Origin: Candidatus Poribacteria bacterium
GTDB taxonomy: Bacteria > Poribacteria > WGA-4E > WGA-3G
Length of the DNA: 36,320 nucleotides
Direction: 5' to 3'
Assembly (NCBI GenBank): GCA_022825825.1
Contig: JAJDWA010000020.1
Location: 1-36,320 of the forward strand
Shown here: piece after piece, positions 7,655 to 15,163 of the stretch
Layout: every line of letters starts with the position of its first letter
Position numbering within the stretch: the stretch's first letter is position 1
Made by a program: the position numbers and the translations under genes
The notes under the pieces: model-generated
What the model was told of the DNA's origin: nothing
The model's input: only the letters and a program-made list of their open reading frames with translations
The model's database searches: none

Positions 7655-8479
7655 TCAACTACGAACAAAACGGTTTAAATATGCATAACTCTGCTCCGCA
7701 GCGTCTTCAGGTTCCATAATCTCTCGAAATGCCTGATGCACCGTCACATAACCGTCGTAACCGATGGCTTCTAAACCGCGAAACACCAATGGAAAATCAA
7801 TCCCGCCTTCATCTTGCAAACGGATCGGATCATGTGGCACTTCACCTTGAATCCACGTCAAAAGCCGTGTCTTTCCCTCTGGTCGGCGGATATGATTTTG
7901 GAGATAGACATTAAAAAGATATGGCGAAAAACGTTTGAGTGTCTCAACACCATAATCCTGTCCGCACAGATCGAGATTAGCAGGTTCATAGATAATACCA
8001 AAATTTTTTCTACCAACACGTTTTAGCACATCAATTGAATCTTCAACCGTTTCAAACAGACTCTGTGTATGCGACTGATGCGCTAATTGGATACCGCGTT
8101 CCGCTGCTTCGTCAGATGCGCGTTGTGCCCAAAGTATATCTTCTTCAACCTTCATCGCAATTCGAATCAGGTCTGCACCGAGAAGTTCTGTTAAATCAAG
8201 ATATGGTGTTATATTGCGAAGCCCGTTCGGTCCTTCATCGTTGTTGAGCGGTACGGGAAAATCACCAGTCACCATAGAGATTTTTAGGTTAAGCGAATCT
8301 GCCTGCTTACGTGCAGCAGTAATCTGTTCCAGAGGTGAATGAATGCCGACTTGGGATGCACGCATACACATTGCCTCGTAGCCAAGATTCGCTGCGAGTT
8401 CTGTGAGTTGCGTAAAAGTGTGGGTAGCATCTCTTTTTGAAGCGTTCTCTGCAACGCGAACGGAAAGTGAAAGTTTCAT
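7655..8479 (-). CDS. Sugar phosphate isomerase/epimerase-like TIM barrel
   Basis: 274 residues of the xylose-isomerase-like / AP-endonuclease-2 TIM-barrel superfamily (PF01261 type), with no signal peptide. Supporting segments are LGYEAMCMRASQVG near the N-terminus, a helix-strand pattern throughout, IQLAHQSH (candidate metal ligand His), IIYEPANLD (candidate metal Glu) and a C-terminal YDGYVTVHQ. Members interconvert keto and aldo sugars or epimerise sugars, and the exact substrate is not predictable. AAGGA lies 5 bases before the ATG. It is in the minus-strand run between UbiA and the nuclease-like/sulfatase group. Such genes often accompany sulfatases in catabolic loci. Confidence 0.8.
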   Translation of the reverse strand: MKLSLSVRVAENASKRDATHTFTQLTELAANLGYEAMCMRASQVGIHSPLEQITAARKQADSLNLKISMVTGDFPVPLNNDEGPNGLRNITPYLDLTELLGADLIRIAMKVEEDILWAQRASDEAAERGIQLAHQSHTQSLFETVEDSIDVLKRVGRKNFGIIYEPANLDLCGQDYGVETLKRFSPYLFNVYLQNHIRRPEGKTRLLTWIQGEVPHDPIRLQDEGGIDFPLVFRGLEAIGYDGYVTVHQAFREIMEPEDAAEQSYAYLNRFVRS

Positions 8480-8517
8480 GTAATCCTTTCTCCAAAGTTC
8501 TTAGTATAAAGCCACTG

Positions 8518-9366
8518 CTACAATAGAATATCAGCGATTGAAAGCGCCATTAAAACCAAGCTTATCATGCCGTTCAGCGTGAAAAATGCAAGATTGACAC
8601 GAGACAAGTCATTCGGTTTGACAATCGCATGCTCATAGATGAAAATTAGGATGACAATTCCAACGCCAATATAGTAGAAAAGCCCCAATTCGGTAAGAAG
8701 CGGGATGCCGAAAAGAAGCAAAACAGCAACAACGTGCAGCGCAGCCGAAACCCACAAGGCCCAACGAATACCGAGTCGTGCAGGAATAGAATGAAGTCCA
8801 TGTTTTCTGTCAAAATTCACATCTTGGCACGCATAGATGATGTCAAATCCGGCCGTCCAGAGCAACACAACACAACACAGAATTATTGGTGTCCAGTCAA
8901 ATCGCCCCTTAATTGCAATCCACGCCCCTACAGGTGAAATGGAAAGTGCAAGTCCTAACCATAAATGTGAAAGTGAGGTAAATCGTTTTGTATAAGAATA
9001 CCCCATTATTACGGCAAGTGCAACTGGAGAAAGTGCAAAAGCCAGTGGATTCAATCGCCATGCAGCAAAGACCAACATTCCTGCCGAAACAAGGGTAAAA
9101 GCCCATACCGCCCCTTTTGTGATTAACCCCGCAGGAATTGCGCGCATTGCCGTACGCGGGTTTTGACTATCTATTTCCGCATCAGCCAGCCGATTGAACG
9201 CCATCGCACAACTGCGCGCACCGACCATCGCCACGAGAATCCAACCCAGTTTCGATAGCGGTGGAAGTCCGCCTGCAGCAATAAAAGCACTCATGATTGC
9301 AAACGGAAGTGCAAACACGGTATGTTCAAATTTGATCATCTCAAGGATAATTTTGAGTTTTCGCAT
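8518..9366 (-). CDS. ubiA: UbiA-family prenyltransferase (4-hydroxybenzoate/MqnP type)
   Basis: Integral membrane enzyme that attaches a polyprenyl chain to an aromatic acid in quinone biosynthesis. From the ATG at 9366 it is 282 residues with about eight or nine hydrophobic helices. Both Asp-rich motifs are present: N58-R-L-A-D62-A-E-I-D66 and YACQD182-VNFD186-RKHGLHSIPARLG. The second is characteristic of 4-hydroxybenzoate-type UbiA and of MqnP-like enzymes of the futalosine menaquinone route. The start is 7 bases after the ubiX stop, so the two are surely co-transcribed. A TTG at 9369 is an alternative. Whether the product feeds ubiquinone or menaquinone cannot be decided here, and no ubiD homologue is in the window. 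Confidence 0.9.
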   Translation of the reverse strand: MRKLKIILEMIKFEHTVFALPFAIMSAFIAAGGLPPLSKLGWILVAMVGARSCAMAFNRLADAEIDSQNPRTAMRAIPAGLITKGAVWAFTLVSAGMLVFAAWRLNPLAFALSPVALAVIMGYSYTKRFTSLSHLWLGLALSISPVGAWIAIKGRFDWTPIILCCVVLLWTAGFDIIYACQDVNFDRKHGLHSIPARLGIRWALWVSAALHVVAVLLLFGIPLLTELGLFYYIGVGIVILIFIYEHAIVKPNDLSRVNLAFFTLNGMISLVLMALSIADILL

Positions 9367-9373
9367 CAACTAC

Positions 9374-9964
9374 TTACTCTTTCCACCGTTGCGTTAGTCC
9401 AGAGTCTATACCAAACTGATCCAAAATTTTCGTCACAACAAAGTTGATCTGGTCATCTACCGTTTTGGGAAAATGGTAAAATCCTGGCATCGCAGGTAGG
9501 ACACACACACCTACGCGCGACAGCTTTAACATGTTTTCGAGATGGATGGAGCTGAGCGGCGTTTCTCGAGGCACTATGACAAGTTTGCGGCGTTCCTTGA
9601 TGCACACATCTGCTGCACGCTGGACAAGATTACGTGAAATACCTGCTGCAATAGAGGCGACTGTTCCCATACTACACGGCACTACAATCATCCCCTCTGT
9701 CCGAAAAGAACCACTGGCAATTGACGCGCCGATGTCAGATTCATGATGGTAAATGACCTGATCCGTATCAACATCAATAAGCGATTCCAACCGAAAATTG
9801 TCAATGTCTACTTCAATCTGCAGTTCTTCCCATAACGCCCGCGCACCAGATTTAGAGATCGTCAGATGCACCTCTATATCCTCACATTTCGCGAGGAATT
9901 CAAGAAGGCGGACACCGTAAACAACCGCGCTTGCCCCTGTGATACCGACAATTAATCGCTTCAA
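9374..9964 (-). CDS. ubiX: UbiX-type flavin prenyltransferase
   Basis: Makes prenylated FMN, the cofactor of UbiD-type decarboxylases. 196 residues, the usual family length. Signature segments are GITGASAVVYGVRLLEFL near the N-terminus, PCSMGTVASIAAGISRNL, VQRAADVCIKERRKLV and PRETPLSSIHLENMLKLS, then LPAMPGFYHFPKT. The start is a TTG directly abutting the TAA of the upstream gene. GGAG lies 9 bases before it, inside the upstream coding region, so translation is probably coupled. It sits between a DUF2088 gene and ubiA. The UbiD partner that would use prFMN is not in this window. Confidence 0.93.
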   Translation of the reverse strand: MKRLIVGITGASAVVYGVRLLEFLAKCEDIEVHLTISKSGARALWEELQIEVDIDNFRLESLIDVDTDQVIYHHESDIGASIASGSFRTEGMIVVPCSMGTVASIAAGISRNLVQRAADVCIKERRKLVIVPRETPLSSIHLENMLKLSRVGVCVLPAMPGFYHFPKTVDDQINFVVTKILDQFGIDSGLTQRWKE

Positions 9965-11245
9965 TTAATGCGTCTCCGATGAAAATGGCAGTAGATTGCC
10001 TGTTGCGTCAAATTCAAAAGGAAGTGTTTCACCGATAACCTCAAGACTTGAATGCAGCTGGGCATCTTTGAGTAACACCTCAGAGATGTCAAGTTCCGTT
10101 AATCTCAGTGTACTTTCTATCCGAATAACGCGCGCATTTTCTGGTTTGGTCAAACCGATAGTGTCAAGTGCAACTTCAATCGCCTCTTTGTCAGTATCGT
10201 AGTAGAATGGAATTTTTGACTTCTGCGGCCCAAGCGCGGTGATACCGTTCATATAGGTTGAATGCCGATCAACCTGCTCAACGAGTCGTGTCGTTGTGAA
10301 ATCAGCAAGACCGATACCTGTTGCGTTACCATCGCTCTCCTCGGTAAGATCACGGACAAATATGCGTAAAATAGCTGGCTTAAGGGGTTCCGGTTCAAAA
10401 TTCTGCATCATCCTACCTATGACGTTCGTATCCATCCCTGTTCCACTGATATTTTTCCCTGACCAGTCCACAATCAACAGATCAAGCTCATCAAAAGGGA
10501 GACGTCCCATCATCGATTTTGCCTCAACCAGAAGTTCGCGTTCCGTTTGCAATAGTTGTGAAGCAGGCATCGCAACAGCTTTGGCAGTCTCTTCATGTGC
10601 ATTTTCAATGAGTCCTAATCCAAAAGCGATTTTTCCGGTGTCAAGAATAAAACTACCCGCCGCTGTGATAACGTGTTCAAATCCGTATTGAAAGAAAGCA
10701 CGGTGATAGAAGTTTGCCCCCTGCTGTTTACCGAGACCGATGACCATCATCTTCATCAGACCGCTCTCAATAGAGCCATTGAAATCTGTATGTGCCTTAA
10801 TGCGGTTAAGCGGTACAACATGGTCTGCTTCTGCAGCATACCGATCCATGAAAACAGGCAAGTCATCTGCTTCCGCCTGCGGCAGTGCGCCGAGTTCCAC
10901 CACCTCCATTGTTGCTTTTACCGGTGCGCCAACGGTTGCTTCAGTGATTCCGTAATGTTCCAATACGGTTCTTTGTCCTTCAGATGTTGCCCCACCGTGG
11001 CTCCCCATTGCCGGAACAACAAAGGGCTTAGCACCGATATCTTTGAGATAATCCACAGTCGCCTTAACTGCCGTTGCAACGTTGGCAACGCCACGACTAC
11101 CAGCGGTAATAGCGACAGACTCGCCTGGGCGGACAATAGATGCAGCGTCAATTCTATCTAATTCTGCGTGAATTGCTCCAGGTAAATCTGTGAGCACTGG
11201 TGCATCAAAATGTTGTCGCACCCGTGCCATTTTTGGAAGTGCCAT
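9965..11245 (-). CDS. Lactate racemase LarA-like protein (DUF2088 domain)
   Basis: 426 residues, cytoplasmic. The N-terminal half matches the DUF2088/LarA family. Residues equivalent to those binding or holding the nickel-pincer cofactor in LarA appear conserved: His83 in SHGG, His152 in NRIKAHTDFNG, Lys165 in SGLMK and His181 in NFYH. The family includes nickel-dependent racemases and epimerases of 2-hydroxyacids, and the substrate here is unknown. No larB, larC or larE homologue is in the window. AAGGACAGAACGA precedes the ATG. It is the first gene of the seven-gene minus-strand run and its stop abuts the ubiX start. Confidence 0.8.
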   Translation of the reverse strand: MALPKMARVRQHFDAPVLTDLPGAIHAELDRIDAASIVRPGESVAITAGSRGVANVATAVKATVDYLKDIGAKPFVVPAMGSHGGATSEGQRTVLEHYGITEATVGAPVKATMEVVELGALPQAEADDLPVFMDRYAAEADHVVPLNRIKAHTDFNGSIESGLMKMMVIGLGKQQGANFYHRAFFQYGFEHVITAAGSFILDTGKIAFGLGLIENAHEETAKAVAMPASQLLQTERELLVEAKSMMGRLPFDELDLLIVDWSGKNISGTGMDTNVIGRMMQNFEPEPLKPAILRIFVRDLTEESDGNATGIGLADFTTTRLVEQVDRHSTYMNGITALGPQKSKIPFYYDTDKEAIEVALDTIGLTKPENARVIRIESTLRLTELDISEVLLKDAQLHSSLEVIGETLPFEFDATGNLLPFSSETH

Positions 11246-11505
11246 TCGTTCTGTCCTTTTGAATAATAAAATATTTTTCTTCTCAAATTCAATTTATCGG
11301 AATTTTATCAGAAATAGGTTAGAAATGCAAGGAAAATCAAAAGCAGTGGATGTGTCCAGTTTTTTGCAGAAATTTGGGCTAAGGTGCGTTGTCCGAGTCG
11401 TTTAGTATTTTCTGTCTGAATCGCAGATTATCGCGGAGGACACTGAAGAAAACCTCCAGACTTTTTCCAAAAATAAAATTAAATTTCATTTTTTTCAAAT
11501 TTGAT
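11246..11505. other. Intergenic stretch between divergent genes
   Basis: A/T-rich DNA between the DUF2088 gene (minus) and the promoter at 11506. It holds a weak hairpin around 11436-11457 (GGAGG and CCTCC arms) and a short TCTG/CAGA stem near 11411-11428, possibly remnants of a dispersed repeat. I see no gene in it. Confidence 0.45.
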
Positions 11506-11534
11506 TTGACATTTTATCTTTTATGTTGTATAAT
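11506..11534 (+). promoter_or_regulatory. Consensus sigma70-type promoter
   Basis: TTGACA at 11506-11511 and TATAAT at 11529-11534 are both perfect matches to consensus with a 17-base spacer. Transcription would start near 11541, about 185 bases before the start codon at 11726, leaving a long structured leader. Confidence 0.8.
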
Positions 11535-11542
11535 ACTTATAT

Positions 11543-11689
11543 CAACTAATTGTAAAACTCAATGTAGGTATCCTTTTTTCTAATATACATTAGAGTTTTG
11601 CTTTAGTTGGCAAGGATACCTAAATTTTTTTAAAGAGGCGTTCTTACCGCTAAAGCAACCGATTTGGGATACCCATAAACAACTAAAGC
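11543..11689 (+). promoter_or_regulatory. Structured leader with mutually exclusive stems (attenuator- or riboswitch-like)
   Basis: Stem I pairs CAACTAA (11543-11549) with 11603-11609, AAAACTC (11554-11560) with 11593-11599 and AATGTA (11561-11566) with 11586-11591: 20 pairs, a bulged A and one internal loop. Stem II pairs TAGGTATCCTT (11565-11575) with AAGGATACCTA (11612-11622). It is followed by aa and seven T residues, like an intrinsic terminator. The loop of stem I holds most of the 5' arm of stem II, so the two compete or form a pseudoknot. Two later segments can also compete: GGATACC 11667-11673 for GGTATCC, and CAACTAAAGC 11680-11689 for 11600-11609. A small hairpin (CCACAT/ATGTGG, 11690-11705) precedes the ribosome binding site. 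I could not match it to a known riboswitch class. Confidence 0.55.
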
Positions 11690-11725
11690 CACATCTAAAT
11701 GTGGCACAACAATAAGAGGTATGAA

Positions 11726-12637
11726 ATGACATATAGATTTTATGCCCGATGGATCATCGGTGGCATTGTGATGCTGCTGATTGTTGCGGGTGCGTGTTAT
11801 CTGTGGTATCAGCATGACATCGCACCCTACAAACAAGACGCAGCAAACGCTGAAAGTTTGTTAGCAAGTTGGTTAGCTGAGAAACAGTTGAATGCCTCAA
11901 ATAAGCAACAAGATGGCCCTGTGGAAGTAGATGGCGCTGCCCCCCAGAGACAATTCTCAGGTGAAACGCAAGGAGCAGTATACGAATGGCAGAAACTCTC
12001 CGGGCCTGAGCTGATTGAATTGGCTACCAAGATGCGTCAAGTAGAAGTTGAAGCGCTGTCCTCAGCGGAACGAGAGGCACTCGAACAAGCTATACAGACA
12101 GCGTTTTACGCGCTGTCCTCAGCGCAACAAGAGGCAATCAAACAAGCCGCCAGAGCAGCTCATTGGGCAGAGAGAGGTCTCGCCCCGCCGCCACCTGGAT
12201 GGACCTATGGTCAAAATCAAGATGGCTACTACCTTGTAAAATACGGTGAGCCGCACATCAGAGTCACTTGGGATAACTATGAGTACGATAATGATCATCT
12301 ACTGAGTGATACTGAATGGGAAGAGTATAAGGCATTAGGGGTTATCAAAGATAGTGCACTCGGAAACCGTCAGCATGAGGCACCCCCGGAAGTCGTTGCT
12401 TTGGCAAAAGAATGGCACGAGGAACTCCGCGAAAAAACATGGGGACCTGTCCCCGGTTTAAATGCGAGTACCCGTTGGCGTGGTAAGATGCCAACACAAG
12501 CGGAAATAGAGCGGGTTGATAAAATTATTAGGGATACATACCACTCACTGATACCACTCCCCAGAAGTGGTGTGATTGACTATGATGTTGTAGATCGATT
12601 ATTGGCTGAACTCAAAGCTGAATTAGAAAGGAGATAA
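11726..12637 (+). CDS. Membrane-anchored protein of unknown function
   Basis: 303 residues from the ATG at 11726, chosen because AAGAGGT precedes it; an in-frame ATG at 11699 lies in the leader hairpin. One N-terminal transmembrane segment (about residues 8-27) probably anchors it, followed by a soluble, strongly helical domain. Residues about 100-150 contain an internal duplication of the form ALSSA-x-x-EA-[IL]-x-QA, visible in the DNA as a repeated GCGCTGTCCTCAGCG. Later there is a PPPPGW segment and a charged C-terminus. I do not recognise the family. It is co-transcribed with the next gene, which starts 2 bases downstream. Confidence 0.7.
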   Translation: MTYRFYARWIIGGIVMLLIVAGACYLWYQHDIAPYKQDAANAESLLASWLAEKQLNASNKQQDGPVEVDGAAPQRQFSGETQGAVYEWQKLSGPELIELATKMRQVEVEALSSAEREALEQAIQTAFYALSSAQQEAIKQAARAAHWAERGLAPPPPGWTYGQNQDGYYLVKYGEPHIRVTWDNYEYDNDHLLSDTEWEEYKALGVIKDSALGNRQHEAPPEVVALAKEWHEELREKTWGPVPGLNASTRWRGKMPTQAEIERVDKIIRDTYHSLIPLPRSGVIDYDVVDRLLAELKAELERR

Positions 12638-12639
12638 TT

Positions 12640-13731
12640 ATGAAACGTTTTTGTTTACTACTACTACTTTGTTTGCCACTCATTTTCACAGGCAATAACC
12701 CAAATGCGCATATGCGCGCCATTGCCGCTATTCCAAATCCTGTTGCGAAGGTTGCTGTCCTACCCGGTTACCATGCACGTGTCACCGAAACTTTTGATAG
12801 CGCCAATAAAAGGATTGCCATAGAAAGGGCTGGCATTCATCTTGAGGTCAATGCTGCAGTTGTCGCAGATGGATATGGACAAATTGCGATGGTCACGTAT
12901 GGGAGTCTCTACAAAGATGGTAAGACTGATGCTGTTGCCTCACTTTCGGAGGGACAGGAAATAGATAAGCTTGGGTGGAACCTTGTACTGGGGCATTTCC
13001 ATGAATTTGATGTTGTGTACTGTAATGCCTATGGACGATATATTGCCGATAGTAAAGCCAAGACAGGTGATTTTACACTCAAAGGGAAGAGTGTTTTCGC
13101 TTCGACAACGTCCCGAGCAGAGATAACCATCAATGCGGGCGCGTTTTCCTTTAAAGGCGGGGGCGATAAAGGGACGCTAAATACGCGTGATCCGATGTTT
13201 CACAACTATTCGTTTTCTATTGATTATATAGAAAAGTATAAGTGTAGTGGGTGTTCAAAAGTCTTCTCCAAGAATACAAAAGAGTCATGCACTGTTACTG
13301 CAAATGGAAAACACTCATTCCAAAGTGAGAATGATGGGAACGACGAAGATGACGAGAATAATGAAGATGACGAGAATAACGAAGATGACGAGAATAACGA
13401 AGATGGCGGCGCGGACACCCCTACCCTCGGTATTTCCGTTTCGGATTCAGATCAAACTTATCAACCTGGCGACAGTATCACGCTGAATCTTGTCACAGAC
13501 TCCGCTTACTATACTGTAGATTGGTATGTGCATACGCCCGGGGACACAAGCTCCTCAGGCACACACCAACAATATGACTATGGTGGTAGCCCAACGTCAA
13601 CGGAAGCGAGCCTTTCCTACACGTTTCCAAGTGGTGCCATGCATACTGGGGATTTTACGTTTAGAGCAGTCATTTACAGATGGTCAGATATGTCAAGTTA
13701 TGAGGAGACTTATACTGTCACTGTGGAATGA
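12640..13731 (+). CDS. Secreted protein with acidic Asp/Glu/Asn repeat and Ig-like C-terminus
   Basis: 363 residues. A signal peptide (about 1-20) is followed by an unassigned globular region (about 25-200). A cysteine cluster, KCSGCSKVF plus SC about 12 residues later, comes next and could bind a metal or form disulfides. An acidic linker (about 228-257) is built from the six-residue repeat EDDENN. The C-terminal domain (about 260-363) has beta-sandwich character (DSITLNLVTDS, VDWYVHTPGD, GDFTFRAVIYRWSD), probably Ig-like. GAAAGGAG overlaps the end of the previous gene. The anchored upstream gene product and this secreted one may work together at the cell surface. No function is known to me. 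An intrinsic terminator follows. Confidence 0.75.
   Translation: MKRFCLLLLLCLPLIFTGNNPNAHMRAIAAIPNPVAKVAVLPGYHARVTETFDSANKRIAIERAGIHLEVNAAVVADGYGQIAMVTYGSLYKDGKTDAVASLSEGQEIDKLGWNLVLGHFHEFDVVYCNAYGRYIADSKAKTGDFTLKGKSVFASTTSRAEITINAGAFSFKGGGDKGTLNTRDPMFHNYSFSIDYIEKYKCSGCSKVFSKNTKESCTVTANGKHSFQSENDGNDEDDENNEDDENNEDDENNEDGGADTPTLGISVSDSDQTYQPGDSITLNLVTDSAYYTVDWYVHTPGDTSSSGTHQQYDYGGSPTSTEASLSYTFPSGAMHTGDFTFRAVIYRWSDMSSYEETYTVTVE
13345..13406 (+). repeat. In-frame 18-bp tandem repeat, about 3.4 units
   Basis: Three copies of an 18-base unit (GAAGATGACGAGAATAAY) start at 13345, 13363 and 13381, followed by a partial unit. They differ only at the last base of the first copy. They encode the acidic EDDENN linker. 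Unit gain or loss would keep the reading frame. Confidence 0.9.
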
Positions 13732-13818
13732 CACGGAACGGCAATGAGTGCACAGACGGCAATTCCAATTGCCCGAATGTGAGTGCACATTAGCAAATAG
13801 GTTTATCTCCAACAACAC

Positions 13819-13855
13819 AGGCAGGTACCCTTTTTGGGTGCCTGCCTTTTCTTTT
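13819..13855 (+). terminator. Rho-independent terminator
   Basis: AGGCAGGTACCC (13819-13830) and GGGTGCCTGCCT (13836-13847) form a 12-pair stem with one G-U pair and a five-T loop. A T-rich tail follows. It lies about 90 bases after the stop of the secreted-protein gene and ends the two-gene unit. Confidence 0.85.
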
Positions 13856-13961
13856 CCTGTCTGCTGGGGTGTGGCATCTCTTTGTGCCGCAAACTTTTCG
13901 TTTGCGATTCAGACAACACACATACAAAAATATTTACACACTCAAAAGCAGGGAAAAACTT

Positions 13962-14215
13962 CAGGGTTATTTAGTTTTCGGTTTTTCTTACGATTTTCAT
14001 CACGAACCTTAGTATTTATGGTGTAGTCCAATGTCCAATATGTGAACGCCCCCTGGTAGGTGCGGTTTCCTAACCGCACTGGTCAGATATGGCTAATGGG
14101 TATGTCAAAATACGCGCATGGTATTCTGAATTGGTTAGGAAACCGTACCTACCCTTCAAGACATAAACTCATAGTTAACCTCATAAAATGAAATTCTTAA
14201 AACTAAATAACCCTG
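13962..14215. mobile_element. Complete MITE-like element with 17-bp TIRs and 9-bp target duplication
   Basis: CAGGGTTATTTAGTTTT at 13962-13978 is the exact reverse complement of 14199-14215. Immediately outside, GAAAAACTT is duplicated at 13953-13961 and 14216-14224, a perfect 9-bp target-site duplication. The 254-bp interior has no transposase, so the element is non-autonomous. A 9-bp duplication is compatible with, among others, IS4-type elements (inference). Its interior carries two inverted copies of the GGTAGG-type palindrome. An 11-base match to the TIR end occurs at 23240-23250. It inserted between a terminator and the promoter of the Lol-like operon. Confidence 0.85.
14055..14153. repeat. 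Paired GGTAGG palindromic repeats nested in the MITE
   Basis: The 21-base segment 14055-14075 (starting GGTAGGTGCGG) and 14133-14153 are reverse complements with one mismatch. Within the left copy, GTGCGGTT (14060-14067), loop tcct and AACCGCAC (14072-14079) form a perfect hairpin. Related palindromes lie at 4711-4745 and about 23294-23318. Confidence 0.75.
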
Positions 14216-14222
14216 GAAAAAC

Positions 14223-14252
14223 TTGTCCTGTCAATACGTTTTGCGTTATAAT
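14223..14252 (+). promoter_or_regulatory. Probable promoter of the Lol-like operon
   Basis: TTGTCC (14223-14228, four of six consensus) and TATAAT (14247-14252, perfect) are separated by 18 bases. The -35 box overlaps the last two bases of the MITE target duplication, so the insertion replaced everything upstream of it. Transcription would start near 14259, about 60 bases before the start codon. Confidence 0.5.
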
Positions 14253-14317
14253 AAAGTATGATAGGTCCTTACGATTACCTATATTGCGTAGTCCAAATGC
14301 TAAAGGATGGTCAAAAA

Positions 14318-15139
14318 ATGATGAAATCTAACCTTTTTAACCTCGATTTTCGCTCACATTTTAAGACAAATAAGGCAGTGCTGCGTTTGATAGTATGTTT
14401 TTTCTGTGTGTTTGTCACGACTGTGAACCTAATCGCAGCGAATCACACATCTGCTCCTGATGTTGAAAAAATCATCAAACATATAGATCAACTCTACCGC
14501 AGCAAAACGAGTCATGCTGACATGGAGATGTATATTGTCACACCACATTACGAACGCACATTAAAGATGCTGATTTGGACAAAAGGAACGGACAGAACTT
14601 TTATCCGAATTACTGCGCCGAAAAAAGAACAAGGAGTTGCAACACTGCGTATCGGAAACGAAATGTGGAACTACCTGCCGAAAGTGAACAAAACGATGAA
14701 AATTTCACCATCAATGATGATGGGGTCATGGATGGGATCCGATTTCACAAATGACGACTTAGTCAAAGAATCATCAATGATTGACGATTATACATACCAA
14801 CTGATCACGCCAGAAGATGCATCTGCTGATCTGCTTTATGTCCAACTTACACCGAAGGAAGACTCCGCAATCGTTTGGGGCAAGATTATTGCAGCTGTCC
14901 GAGCCAAAGATTATATACCCGTGTGGCAGCACTTCTATGATGAAAAAGGGAAATTGATGCGTGTCCTAAATTTCAAAGAAGTTAAAACGTTTGGACGCAA
15001 AACCGTTCCTTCTGTGATGGAAATGATTCCACAAAACAAAGAAGGACACAAAACGGTCATTCGCTGGTTAACTGCTACATTCGACTCAAACGTTGATGAT
15101 AAAATCTTCACACGCCGAAATCTGCAAAAAAGAAGATAA
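14318..15139 (+). CDS. LolA-like outer-membrane lipoprotein-sorting protein
   Basis: 273 residues from the ATG at 14318 (AAAGGATGG upstream; ATG 14321 is also possible). An N-terminal hydrophobic segment (about 21-41) acts as signal or anchor. The rest matches the LolA-like family often annotated as outer membrane lipoprotein-sorting protein: TLKMLIWTKG, RITAPKKEQGVATLRIGNEMWNYLPKVNKTMKIS, then MMGSWMGSDFTNDDLVKES and a DYIPVWQHFYDEKGKLMRVLNF strand pair. The family folds as an open half-barrel that can hold acyl chains in the periplasm. It is the first gene of a seven-gene operon with an FtsX/LolC-type ABC transporter, so shuttling a lipid or lipoprotein to the outer membrane is likely (inference). 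Confidence 0.85.
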   Translation: MMKSNLFNLDFRSHFKTNKAVLRLIVCFFCVFVTTVNLIAANHTSAPDVEKIIKHIDQLYRSKTSHADMEMYIVTPHYERTLKMLIWTKGTDRTFIRITAPKKEQGVATLRIGNEMWNYLPKVNKTMKISPSMMMGSWMGSDFTNDDLVKESSMIDDYTYQLITPEDASADLLYVQLTPKEDSAIVWGKIIAAVRAKDYIPVWQHFYDEKGKLMRVLNFKEVKTFGRKTVPSVMEMIPQNKEGHKTVIRWLTATFDSNVDDKIFTRRNLQKRR

Positions 15140-15163
15140 TCTGTTTCGTTAGAAAAATCCAAG

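Noticed and set aside
10296..11161. Plus-strand open frames opposite the DUF2088 gene
   Set aside because: Shadows of a gene with clear family motifs; translations have no recognisable domain.
11640..11705. c-di-GMP (GEMM) riboswitch
   Set aside because: GCAACC and AAAGCC fragments are reminiscent, but the tetraloop, receptor and G-rich core are not in place.
13748..14026. 92-residue open frame running through the terminator into the MITE
   Set aside because: Crosses a strong terminator and a mobile-element end, and has no ribosome binding site or family resemblance.
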